Below are positions 1 through 9,200 of a DNA stretch of 64,000 bases, piece after piece. Positions within the stretch are counted from its first letter, which is position 1; each line of letters starts with the position of its first letter. Under the pieces are notes generated by a model. That model saw only the letters and a program-made list of their open reading frames with translations, ran no database searches and had not been told where the DNA came from. Source of the stretch: CAYLUN01 sp964386865 (lineage in GTDB: Bacteria > Verrucomicrobiota > Kiritimatiellia > RFP12 > UBA1067); NCBI GenBank assembly GCA_964386865.1, contig CAYLUN010000018.1:1-64000 (forward strand). Direction: 5' to 3'. The position numbers and the translations under genes are program-made.

Positions 1-640
1 TCTCGCCGTAGTTCGTGCAGAGTTCGCGCACCTGCGCCTTCACGTAGTCGAGGTAGCGGGCGAGGTCGGGCTGGTCGCCCGGCTCGGGTTCGCGCAGCTC
101 ATAGGATCGGCCCGCGTTGGGGTAGTTCGGCTGGTGCATGTCCGCGCAGGAGTAGTAGAGGCAGAGCGGGAACTTCCGCTTGTGGCAGGCCTCGGCCAAC
201 AGCGCAAGCGCGTCCTTTGCGTAGGGCGTGCGCGTGACCTTATAATCGGTCTGCTGCGAGTCCCACAGGCAGAAGCCGTCGATGTGCTTCGTGGTGAACG
301 TGAGGTAGCCCATGCCCGCCTCTTGCGCGAGGTCAAGCCAAGCCTCGGGCTCGAACTTCGCGGGGTTGAACTGACCCATGAACGGCGCGTACGCGGCGCG
401 GCTCAGGCGCTTGCGGAACATGTGCTGCTCGTGCCAGCCGGCAACCGAGTAGATGCCCCAATGAATAAACAGCCCGAAGCGCTTCTCGAAGAACCAGTCG
501 CGCCCGTCGCCGAAGCGGCGCGGCCCCGCGCCGCTTGTCGCAGCGGGCTCAGCGGCGTGTGTGCGGGGCACAAAACCCAGCGCATATCCGGTTAAACCGG
601 TCGCGAGGCAGGATTTTAAGAAGCTGTTACGGGTGATCAT
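1..640 (-). CDS. alpha-L-fucosidase, GH29 (C-terminus beyond window)
   Basis: Only the first 213 residues lie in the window. The GH29 N-terminal signature is clear: WFFEKRFGLFIHWGIYS, then FNPAKFEPEAW, TKHIDGFCLWDS and KFPLCLYYSCADMHQPNY, all TIM-barrel strands of retaining alpha-L-fucosidases. The nucleophile Asp and acid/base lie outside the window. The N-terminus (TRNSFLKSC, a hydrophobic stretch, then THA-AEPA) resembles a degenerate Tat or Sec signal, so the enzyme is probably exported. The start at 640 has AGGAG five bases upstream. It is the last gene of a three-gene operon, 16 bases after the beta-helix lipoprotein, and would release terminal fucose from glycans opened by its neighbours. 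Confidence 0.88.
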   Translation of the reverse strand, partial: MITRNSFLKSCLATGLTGYALGFVPRTHAAEPAATSGAGPRRFGDGRDWFFEKRFGLFIHWGIYSVAGWHEQHMFRKRLSRAAYAPFMGQFNPAKFEPEAWLDLAQEAGMGYLTFTTKHIDGFCLWDSQQTDYKVTRTPYAKDALALLAEACHKRKFPLCLYYSCADMHQPNYPNAGRSYELREPEPGDQPDLARYLDYVKAQVRELCTNYGE

Positions 641-656
641 CCATGCTCCTTCGAAC

Positions 657-3077
657 TTACTCTTTCGCTGTAAACAGGGGAACAAGCCCGGCGACATCCA
701 CATAGGCGTCACCGGCACCCTCCTTGGCTATCTCCACCGTGACAGGCCCGGCGTCGGCAAGCCGAAAGCGCGCTTCGACATGGCGCCACACGGCCGGTTC
801 GGTTGCTGAGAACCGGGCACAGGCAAGCTCGCCCCGCGGCGTGCGAACGCGTAGTATCGCATCCTTCGCGCGTTCACACCGGACATAGGCGGCGAACACA
901 AACTCGACTCCGGCCTTCAGGCCTTCCACTGTCTGCCCGATCCGGGCTCCGCCCTCGCCGCTCAGCCGCAGACTGTTGGCATGCACGGAAAGCCGGCCGT
1001 CAGGCGGCGGGTCGTTGAACCCCGGAGCGTGTAGCGCCAGCGCCTGTCCTTCGATGATGTCCCATCTGGCCGGAAGGCCTTCGCTCTGCTCGGAGAAAGA
1101 GCCGTTTTGAAGATAGTTGCGATAGTAAGATCCGGGGTGCTCAAAACGCGGGGATGGCGGGTTGCCAAAATCATGGCCCGCGCGCCAAAACGGCTGCCCC
1201 GTCTCATATGCGCCGCAATCGGGCGCGCTCCCCCTGAACCCGTCATTCACGCCCGCCAAGGCAACACCCTGATCAAGCCCGGCTGTTGAAACATCGCGCA
1301 CGGGTTCAAACCCGCCGAGAGGCTCCGGCAGCCCGTGTAGAACGGAGGCCACTTCGGTGAAGGCGGAGTCCGCCTTCATCCGCGACGCGCGGCTCACGAG
1401 ATTATTGGCCAGCAACATCCCGAAGGCGGTCTTCTGCCCCTTCCACGGGCTGTAGGTGCTGACGATCCCGCCAAAGACGGTGTTGTGAAATATCCAGTTG
1501 TAGTGACCGGGATGATTGAGTTGGATGGCGTTGCCCGAAATATCCCAAATCACATTGTGGTGAACCAGATAGTTCTCCGTATAGTTGTCGAGGTAGATGC
1601 CGTTTCCCAAACCGGTGTTCACGCCGTGAACCCAGTTGTAGCAGATCTGCGTGTTGTTTCCGTCGGCTCCGGCCTGATAGACCGCACCCGTGTCATGACA
1701 GATCCGGCCCGCCCCGGAAATATCGTTGAACTGGATGAGGTGCCCCGCACCCGCATATTGCAAACAGTCGCGACCGCTGTTGCGCAGGGTGTTGTGGCTG
1801 ACCAGATGGCCGGAGCCCCCCATGTTCACGCAACAGGCGTAAGCGCCGATGGTGTCGGTGTCGTGAATGAAGCAGTTCACCAGCGCGTTGCTGACCCCCA
1901 GCAACGTAACCCCCGCTCCTGCCGAGCAGGCGATCTCGCTGTCGCGCAGGACATTGCCTCGGCCGGAGATGTAAACGCCCTCGGCGCCGCTAATATGGGA
2001 CAGCGTATGCCCGCCGCGCGTGTGAGTGATATGCTGCGCCCGCAATCCGGACACCACGCAGTCGCGCGCCTCCTTCATGGCGAGCGTCGCGCCGAGCACC
2101 TGAACGTCCTGCACGCGGATGTTCGCGCGCCCGTTCAGATCGACCGCCGTCTGACGTCGCTTCGCCTCGATGAGGGCGCGGTTCGGATCGTCACCCTCGG
2201 CGACCGCGAGATACAGCATTTTCTCTTTTCTGTCGAAGAACCACTCGCCGGGAGCATCCAAGAGGCAGCGGGCGTTGCTGATGACAAACTCCGCCGGCTC
2301 AAACGCATTCTTGCCACCCCACTTCGGCGGCAGGCTTCCCGGATTGTGCTTTTCTCTGACCCACCAGTTGTCATGTCCCTTGACGAGGACGGCGCGGGCG
2401 GCCGGATCGTAATTCGTGATCGGGGCGGTCCAGCTCGACCAACGCCACTGGGCGAGGCACCACACGGTCGCGCCCTTCACCTGCTCTGCCGTCCATCCGT
2501 CCGGGAATGCGGGGCACTGCAATCGATCGAACAGGCTTGTTTCTGGCACGACGCGGGCACCCTCCGTCTCAAACAGCCCCGCACCCGTGCGGTTGGGCCA
2601 ACGGGCCTCTGTGAGGGGCTCGCCGCCCCGGAACACCTGGTTGCCCTCGGCCAGATCCCAGGTCAGCGGGGCCCGGAAGGTTCGCGCATCCACGCGCTCC
2701 CAGCCGGTTACCGGATCAAGTCCGGACAGCACCACCGCCTCGCCCGGCGCGGCCCGGAACAGGATCGGCTGAGCCATCGTCCCATCCCCAGAGGGCCTGA
2801 GCGTCTCCCGATAGACGCCGGCATGAATCAGACAGACGTCGCCGGGCTTGAGGCGGGCGGCGGCGGCGCCGAACGTCCGCAACGCCTGTCTCCCCTTTAA
2901 ACCTGTGTTGGCGTCATCACCCGCAGGCGACACGTGCCAGACCGTGCCCGATGCCTGTGCCGGATAGAGCGCCGCGTCAGCAGGAGGGGTTCCTAGGCCC
3001 GTGCCGCCGTTGTGACACCCGGCTCCTGCGGCGATAAGAACCCCGATCCCTAAGCCTGCCGCGACCCGCCGGTTCAT
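657..3077 (-). CDS. secreted lipoprotein with right-handed parallel beta-helix
   Basis: 806 residues. It starts with a lipoprotein signal whose lipobox ends AAGAG-C21, so it is probably lipid-anchored. Residues 45-120 (VSPAGDDANTG, then LKPGDVCLIHAGVYRETL) match the opening of polysaccharide-lyase-like or DUF1565-type beta-helices. Residues about 320-560 contain repeated N-x-(I/V) turns such as NCFIHDTDTIGAYACC and HHNVIWDISGNAIQLN. The last 150 residues look like a carbohydrate-binding beta-sandwich. It overlaps the upstream GHL6-like gene by ATGA, so the two are translationally coupled. Beta-helix proteins of this type act on or bind acidic polysaccharides, but the catalytic residues cannot be assigned, so lyase, epimerase and binding roles all remain possible. 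Confidence 0.8.
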   Translation of the reverse strand: MNRRVAAGLGIGVLIAAGAGCHNGGTGLGTPPADAALYPAQASGTVWHVSPAGDDANTGLKGRQALRTFGAAAARLKPGDVCLIHAGVYRETLRPSGDGTMAQPILFRAAPGEAVVLSGLDPVTGWERVDARTFRAPLTWDLAEGNQVFRGGEPLTEARWPNRTGAGLFETEGARVVPETSLFDRLQCPAFPDGWTAEQVKGATVWCLAQWRWSSWTAPITNYDPAARAVLVKGHDNWWVREKHNPGSLPPKWGGKNAFEPAEFVISNARCLLDAPGEWFFDRKEKMLYLAVAEGDDPNRALIEAKRRQTAVDLNGRANIRVQDVQVLGATLAMKEARDCVVSGLRAQHITHTRGGHTLSHISGAEGVYISGRGNVLRDSEIACSAGAGVTLLGVSNALVNCFIHDTDTIGAYACCVNMGGSGHLVSHNTLRNSGRDCLQYAGAGHLIQFNDISGAGRICHDTGAVYQAGADGNNTQICYNWVHGVNTGLGNGIYLDNYTENYLVHHNVIWDISGNAIQLNHPGHYNWIFHNTVFGGIVSTYSPWKGQKTAFGMLLANNLVSRASRMKADSAFTEVASVLHGLPEPLGGFEPVRDVSTAGLDQGVALAGVNDGFRGSAPDCGAYETGQPFWRAGHDFGNPPSPRFEHPGSYYRNYLQNGSFSEQSEGLPARWDIIEGQALALHAPGFNDPPPDGRLSVHANSLRLSGEGGARIGQTVEGLKAGVEFVFAAYVRCERAKDAILRVRTPRGELACARFSATEPAVWRHVEARFRLADAGPVTVEIAKEGAGDAYVDVAGLVPLFTAKE

Positions 3078-5215
3078 CCCCTCACCTCAAGCGCCACGAT
3101 CTCGTGGATCGACACGCGCGGCACCACGACCTCCACGCCGCCCTGGAGCGCGCGGGCACGCAGCTTCTCGTCTGCGGTCACCGCCCGGGCGGCCGACACC
3201 TTGAGCGGCAGATTGAGCCGCACGCGCACATCATGCAATGGCACCGGCGACTCGAACACCTCGGGGTGCGGCGGCGCCTTGCGGTTCGCAGACCAGTTGA
3301 TGAGGTGGATCAGGTACCGCTCCGGGCGCCGCGCCGCCGCGTCGGCGAGCTGGTGCGTGACCGTGATCTCCGTCGAGAGCGGAGCGTCGGTTTCGATGAG
3401 CCTTGCGGGCAGGATCTCCTTCAGCACCTGCTCGAAGGCGGCGCGGTAGACCCAGTAGCCGTTGCGGTAGTAGCTCGCGCCGGCGGGAAAAGCCAGCAGG
3501 CCCACGCGGCCGCTGCGGGCGACAGCGGAGTACTCCGTCACATGGTCGAACGGCGTCTGCTTGTGGCTGGTGAACTGCTTGCCGCTGCGCTGGAAGAGCG
3601 GCTCGCCGAGCGCGGCGCAAGACACGGCCGGCGCGGTCACCTTCCACTGCGCAGAGCCCTCGTAGAGCGCGTACTCATAGGTCGGAATATCGCCCGTGAA
3701 ATTGGCCTGCGGCACCAGATAGGCGGGCTTGAAGGGCGACGCGCCCGCGTACGTGAGGCCGTAGCGCTCCAGCCAGCTTGCGTCGGCACCGGCCGTCAGT
3801 CCGGCATCGTGAATGACAAGAACCGAACCGCCCCTAGCGATGTAGGCGTGCAGGCGCTCGACCGTCGCCGCATCAGGGCGAAGCGCGTCGGGCAGCACGA
3901 CCAGACCGTAACGTTCCCACTCCTGTCCGGGCTCGACCACGTCGAACTGCAGGCGCGCCTCGAGCATAAGCTTGGTCACGCCGTAGAGGTAGTCGTCGCG
4001 CAGGCGGTCGAACGGCACGGCCGGAATCAGCATCGCGGCCTCGGCCACCGGCGACGCGCCCTCGAGATAGGGTTCGAGCTTCTTGATCCGACCAAACGAC
4101 TGGCCGATCACGTGGTAGACGGCGGGGTCGAGCCGTCCGTTCGGCGGCATCTGGTCGCCCACGTCGCAGCGCGCCGCGTTGGCCACGATGCTGGCCAGTT
4201 CCACGTCGAGCTGTTCGGGCAGCTTCAGCCCGCCGAAATCGGCCCACGAAGTCACGAAGCGGCCGGTCATGCCGTAGACGGGGATGCCGAAGGTGCGCTG
4301 GTAGCGGATCTGCGCCGGCGCGTAGAAGTAGCCCCAGCCGCCGGTGGGCAGCGCCTCGATGTCGATGTTGTCCAGCAGTTCCGCACGCTGGCTGACACAG
4401 GCGAGGCCGATGTCGTTGAAGTCCGTCTGACACCCCGGCCGCGCCGTGCGCACCACGTCGCGGATGCGCTTATGCCAATCGAGAAAGAGTTTGTTCTTGT
4501 GGGCCCGCTGCGCCTCGGCGTCGTTCGGATCCTTGCCGGCCGCGGCTAGCTGCCGCTTGCACTCGGGGCAGAAGCACTCGTGCGAGATCGGCTCGGCCAT
4601 GTCGAACCACGCGCCGTCGAGTTCGTATTTGGCAACGAACTCCCGCGCGTGGTCGTCCATGAGCGCGAGGTAGCCCTCGTGCGCGAGGCAGAGGGCGGTC
4701 CAGCCCGGGGTCTGGCCGGGCGCGGGCAGGTAAGTCGAGCCGTCGCGCTTGATGGTCAGCCACTCCTTGTGCGCGTTGGCGAGGTTGTGGTCCCACGTAA
4801 CGCAGTAGTACGCGTAGACGGCGATCTTGCGCGCGCGGCAGGCCTTGACCTGCTCGCCCAGCAGGTCGAACGACAGCCCCGGATGCACGGGGCCGTACTT
4901 GCTGGGGTAGTAGAAAAGGCCGTGCATGTCCTTCGCGAAGACCACGATCGCGTCCACGTTGCCCGCGAGCAGCCGGTCGCCCCATTCCTCGGCGGTGAAA
5001 GCCGCGCCGATTTTCGGCACGTGCGTCGAGTTGTGGAAGTCCTGGTGGATCTTGCGCCACGGCCGCTTAGGCAGCGTGTGGATGCGCGGATCGATCCACA
5101 CCCGCGGGCCCACCGCGCCCGCCGCGTGTTGGGCCGTATCCGATAACGAGGGCCGCGTGTGTGCGACGACCGCCCCGATGCCCAGAGAGACCAAGAACTC
5201 GCGCCGATTGAACAT
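3074..5215 (-). CDS. Tat-exported glycoside hydrolase-like protein (GHL6 barrel plus GH42-type trimerisation domain)
   Basis: 713 residues from the start at 5215, chosen because a strong GGGGAGG lies 7 bases upstream and translation then begins with a Tat signal (NRREFLVSLG); the open frame runs 23 codons further upstream without support. Residues 50-320 are a TIM barrel of the GHL6 type (KIHQDFHNSTHVPKIG, AYYCVTWDHN, YELDGAWFDM, a Cys pair ECFCPEC). Residues about 370-470 (LIPAVPFDRLRDDY, LVVLPDALRP, YIARGGSVLVIHDAG) resemble the beta-galactosidase trimerisation domain. A C-terminal all-beta domain follows. It is the first gene of the operon and divergent from the AraC regulator. The substrate is not established; GH29 as operon partner suggests a fucosylated or galactose-containing glycan. 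Confidence 0.72.
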   Translation of the reverse strand: MFNRREFLVSLGIGAVVAHTRPSLSDTAQHAAGAVGPRVWIDPRIHTLPKRPWRKIHQDFHNSTHVPKIGAAFTAEEWGDRLLAGNVDAIVVFAKDMHGLFYYPSKYGPVHPGLSFDLLGEQVKACRARKIAVYAYYCVTWDHNLANAHKEWLTIKRDGSTYLPAPGQTPGWTALCLAHEGYLALMDDHAREFVAKYELDGAWFDMAEPISHECFCPECKRQLAAAGKDPNDAEAQRAHKNKLFLDWHKRIRDVVRTARPGCQTDFNDIGLACVSQRAELLDNIDIEALPTGGWGYFYAPAQIRYQRTFGIPVYGMTGRFVTSWADFGGLKLPEQLDVELASIVANAARCDVGDQMPPNGRLDPAVYHVIGQSFGRIKKLEPYLEGASPVAEAAMLIPAVPFDRLRDDYLYGVTKLMLEARLQFDVVEPGQEWERYGLVVLPDALRPDAATVERLHAYIARGGSVLVIHDAGLTAGADASWLERYGLTYAGASPFKPAYLVPQANFTGDIPTYEYALYEGSAQWKVTAPAVSCAALGEPLFQRSGKQFTSHKQTPFDHVTEYSAVARSGRVGLLAFPAGASYYRNGYWVYRAAFEQVLKEILPARLIETDAPLSTEITVTHQLADAAARRPERYLIHLINWSANRKAPPHPEVFESPVPLHDVRVRLNLPLKVSAARAVTADEKLRARALQGGVEVVVPRVSIHEIVALEVRG

Positions 5216-5378
5216 GTTATCCTCCCCCTCGTTCGCGCCAGAGCAGAGCCGGCGCTTTGTAAGTTTCGTCCAGTGGCCAAGCAATCCAGACTATAGAGTG
5301 TCTTCACAATACCAGTTTGCGCCTTCCAGCGTCTATATCCGCTTCGGCCTTTTTTGTGTCTTTTCCGGCCAATCCGGG

Positions 5379-5407
5379 TTGACTCGCGATGGCGCAGCCC
5401 CTAGGAT
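5379..5407 (+). promoter_or_regulatory. sigma70-like promoter of the AraC-family gene
   Basis: TTGACT (5379-5384), a 17-base spacer, then TAGGAT (5402-5407). The -10 box ends six bases before the ATG at 5414, so a start point at the usual distance would make the mRNA leaderless or nearly so. AGGA within the -10 box could alternatively act as a ribosome binding site if transcription starts further upstream. Confidence 0.45.
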
Positions 5408-5413
5408 TACGCC

Positions 5414-6277
5414 ATGTCCTACTCGGCTGGACATTACGCCAAGCTGGGCGCCTATTCGAGCCCGCTCTCCGGACAGGGCGTCTCCTTCTGCCCGCTGGGG
5501 GTGCAGACGGGGGACGGCCTGCTGCTGCATGAGGCGGGCTTCCTCGCGGCGCGGCCGCACTGGAACTATCCGCGCGTCTTCAGCCCCTTCTGGCGCCTTT
5601 ACTACGACTTCCAGGCGGGGCACCGGGTGACCTTTCCCGACACGGGGGCCGACGTGACGCTCGGCCCCGACCATGTGATGCTGATCCCCGACCACCAGAT
5701 GTTCCACACGGAGGGCCGCGAGCCGCGGGCGAAACTCTGGCTGCATTTCACCTGCCCGCGCCGCGTTCATCCGGAACAGGCCATCCCGATCCTCCTGCGG
5801 CCGACCTTGTGCGAGATGGAAGTCATCCGCGAGTTGGCCCAACTCCTCAAGGCCAGGGCCCGCGAAGCCTCGAGAACACGCATTCAGCACGTCGGGCTGG
5901 CGCTGCTCCACCTCGCGCTCGGCCGAACCGAGATCCGGTGGCTTGAGGAAAGGCCCGCGGGATTGGTCGCCCTCCTGAGCCACATGGAGCGGCACTACCG
6001 GGAGCCGCTCTCGAACGCCTCGCTCGCGCGTCTCGCGGGCGTCAGCGAGCGCTCCCTCACCCGCCTGTTCTTGCGCTACCAGGGGCTTTCGCCGCGGCAG
6101 TTTCTCATGCAGGTGCGGGTGCGCGCCGCGGCGGACCTGATGCTGACCGGCCAAGACTCGCTCGCCGAGATCGCCGAGCAGACCGGCTTCCCCAACCGGG
6201 CCTACCTGACGCGCGTCTTCACGCAGGTGACCGGCAAGCCGCCCGCCCAGTTCCGGCGGACGCACAGGCTTCCGTAG
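5414..6277 (+). CDS. AraC-family transcriptional regulator
   Basis: 287 residues. The N-terminal 170 residues form a cupin-like sensing domain (FPDTGADVTLGPDHVMLIPDH). Residues about 190-285 carry two helix-turn-helix motifs: LSNASLARLAGVSERSLTRLF and, ahead of the conserved GKPPAQFRR tail, LAEIAEQTGFPNRAYLTRVF. It is transcribed divergently from the GHL6/beta-helix/GH29 operon across a 198-base spacer, the usual arrangement for a local sugar-responsive activator of that operon. The effector is unknown. The gene ends 12 bases before the convergent GH71/GH42-like gene. Confidence 0.93.
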   Translation: MSYSAGHYAKLGAYSSPLSGQGVSFCPLGVQTGDGLLLHEAGFLAARPHWNYPRVFSPFWRLYYDFQAGHRVTFPDTGADVTLGPDHVMLIPDHQMFHTEGREPRAKLWLHFTCPRRVHPEQAIPILLRPTLCEMEVIRELAQLLKARAREASRTRIQHVGLALLHLALGRTEIRWLEERPAGLVALLSHMERHYREPLSNASLARLAGVSERSLTRLFLRYQGLSPRQFLMQVRVRAAADLMLTGQDSLAEIAEQTGFPNRAYLTRVFTQVTGKPPAQFRRTHRLP

Positions 6278-6289
6278 GCGGGCGTCCTT

Positions 6290-9200
6290 TTAGTAGCGCA
6301 GCACCCGAACCTCGCCCGCCTCCAGGTTCAGCTCAACCTGCGGCCCCTTGCCCAGCGCCGTTCCATTCAGCGCGTCAGTGACAGGGCCTTTGCGCCCCGT
6401 GTCGAAGCGCACGGTGCCGTTCGTGTGCGCCTGAACGGAGAGGTAGCCGTTTGCCGCCCAGAGCGCGGGGCCCGGCGCCGTGTAGCAGTGCACGCCCGCG
6501 AGCTTGGCGAGCGCGTGCACCAGCTCCGGCGTCAACTGCGGCACGCCCACGAAGACGTCGTGGCCCGTGCGCGTCCGCCGCACGGCCACGGCGGCCGAGC
6601 CGTCGTCGTACGTCGCCCACACCTCGCAGGGGGAGGCCTCGGCGCAGAAGAGTGGTTCGATTTTGGCCTTCGGCCCCCACGCCCGCGTCAGCCCGTGCTT
6701 GCGGCCGATCTCGGTCGGCGCGACCTCCGCTGCGGACAACGCCACGGCCCTGGCCTTGAAGCCCGTCACCTCTTCCATGCCCGCCGCGTCCGCTCGGTCG
6801 GGGCAGAGGTAGCCCGGCGCCCAGCACCACACGCGCGTGACGTCCTTGGCCTGGCCCATACCCGCCCAACCCTTCATGCGCGTCCAAAGGCCCGCAGCGC
6901 CCCCTGTTCGTAGCGGCGCCGCGAGGCGCTTCCCCGCCAGCGCTTTCCGCTGCTCCGGCGTGACCCGCCACGCGGAGAGGAAAAACTGCAAGCGAGCGGG
7001 CACGCGGCCCGCCAGCGCGTCCTCCAGCAGATACTGCCCGTACGGCGCCCCGCTGCGGCCGAGCGCGGCGCGGCCCTCGTAGATCAGCGGCCGCGCGGCG
7101 ACGGCCGAGCCGCCCGTCAGGTGGCACATGCTGTCCTCGTCGATGATCGCCGCGATCTCAGGCGTGAAGGGCGTGTCGCGCCGGGCCATAGCTTCATCCA
7201 CGGGGCGCAGCCGTACGATCTGCTCCCAGATCGCCGCATCGTTGAACCAGCCCTGCCCGGGCAGGTCCATCCACCAGGTTCCGAAACCGCGCAGCGCAGC
7301 CTGCGCCGTGTTGCGCAGCATCACCTGCTGCGTCTGCTTCAGGTTGACCAGCCCGCCCTCCTGCGCATGCTCTTGCTTGCGCGGGTCGAGGTAGGTGCGC
7401 GAGTCATCCTCGTTGAGCCACAGAATGCCCGCCGCCTTGACGCTCTCCGCCGCGCTCATCGCGGGCGCAGTGCCCAGCCACTCGCGGTCCGTGTAGGAGA
7501 TCGGTGAGCAGAGGATGTCGATGTCGCGGCTCGTGAGCAACGACCCGAGCGCGTAGTGGCCGCTCGTCGGCGCGCCGTTGCCCAGCGGCGGGAACTCGAA
7601 GCCGTAGCCGTAGAAGAACACGACCAACTTCTTGCCGCCCGTGCCGCGCCGGCAGGCCGCCGCCATCTCGGCCACGAAGTCGGACATCTCGCGCTGCTGG
7701 AAGCGCGCGAACTCGATGAGTCGGCCCTCGCGGGCGGGGTCGCGCAGAAAGCCGTTCGGGTGCGCGCGCCGCTCGTCCGCCGACGGCGGCTCGGCCGTTG
7801 CGGCGGCGGGGTCGCCGCGGGCCTTCAGCCACTCGCGGAACGCGGCCTGGGTCGCCGGGTCGTAGCCGCTCAGCGGGTGCTTCCACGAGTCGTAGTAGAA
7901 CCACTCGCCCGTGTTCTGACCGCACGGGTGCAAGCCCGCGAAATGTTCTGGAAACGCCTCGCAGAGGTGGCGGGCTAGCCGCTCGAGGTGCGCGCACATA
8001 TCGGCGCGGTAAGCGCGGTCGGAGACGCAGGCCACAGGAGCGACCGTCTTCCCGTCGTACACCATGCGTGCCTCGGGGTGGCGCTCCTGCCACCAGTGCG
8101 GCGCGTTGGCATCAAAGCGCGGCACCAGCAGGATGTTCGGGTTCACGGCGATGAGGCGGCGGCACAGCGCGTCCAGCGGCGTCCAGTCCTGCTTCTGCTC
8201 GGGCGGCGCCCAGCAGGTCGGCGCGGCGAAGGAGACGAGGTTCACGCCCGCGTCGCGGGCCAGCGCGACCTGGCTGTAGAACGAGCCCTGCGGCCCGCCG
8301 ATGCGCGAGTACTGCCCGCTGTCGACGCGGTAGACGGCGGGCGTTAGCATCTGGTCGGGCGTGCCGCGGCACCGGAAGCTGCAGCGGTACTGGTGACCTT
8401 TGGCGAGCGTCAGCCCGCGGCTGTGCAGGTGGAAGTCCGGCCCCTTTGCGCCGCCCTTCGGCGGCCGAAGCGCCACGCGCAGGGCTCCGTCCTCAAAGCC
8501 GAGCTGGCCGACCGTGTTCGCCTCGCCGACCGGCCAGGCGCTCCACGCCTTCGCGAAGGCCTCCTGTGACGCGAAGCTGCCTGCGGGCAGGACGTCCGCG
8601 CCCGTGGCCGCGTCGGTGACGCGCAGGTCTTTGATCCACAGGTCGGCGGGCACGTCCGTGAAGCGAACGTGCAGCGTGGCGTTGCCCGCCAAGTCGGCAT
8701 CCGGCGCGAACTCGAAGGCGCGCTCGGCCCACGCCTCGCCGACCGCGATCAGCCCGCTGTTCTCCGAGCCCCAGAAGAAGCGCGGCGGCACCGGCCGCCC
8801 ATTCACGCAGATCTGCGGGCCGCCCTTGGCGGATTGGACGCGGACAGTCAGCGGCTTGGCCTCGCCCGCGAACAGGTTGTAGTTGCCCCAGGCGTCGCTG
8901 GCCGAAACCTCCTGCTCGCCGGTCTTGTCGATGACGGCCTCGCCGCCGCGCGTCAGGACGAAACGCTGGGGCCCCGCCGCGAGCGGCGCCGACACGTGGG
9001 TGACGCCGGCCGGAACATCCATCGCCTTCTCGGACGCGCCGCTGCGAATGGACAGCCGCGCCGGCGCCGTGAGGAACAGCGACACAAAGACGTCGTCTGC
9101 CAATTTGTCCGCGCCGCCGGGGCGCTTGCCGTCCAGCGAGGCCGTCTTCGGATGCAGCCGGTAGGCGTAGCACAGCGAGTCCTCGCGGATCTCCGGCCGC

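Noticed and set aside
134..595. 153-codon open frame on the plus strand
   Set aside because: It lies opposite the clear GH29 reading frame, has no signal, domain or ribosome binding site, and is Arg/Ala-rich as expected for an antisense shadow in GC-rich DNA.
1485..2900. 471-codon plus-strand frame opposite the beta-helix gene
   Set aside because: It is long only because stop codons are rare on the antisense of GC-rich genes. No recognisable domain, and the opposite frame has a lipobox and beta-helix motifs.
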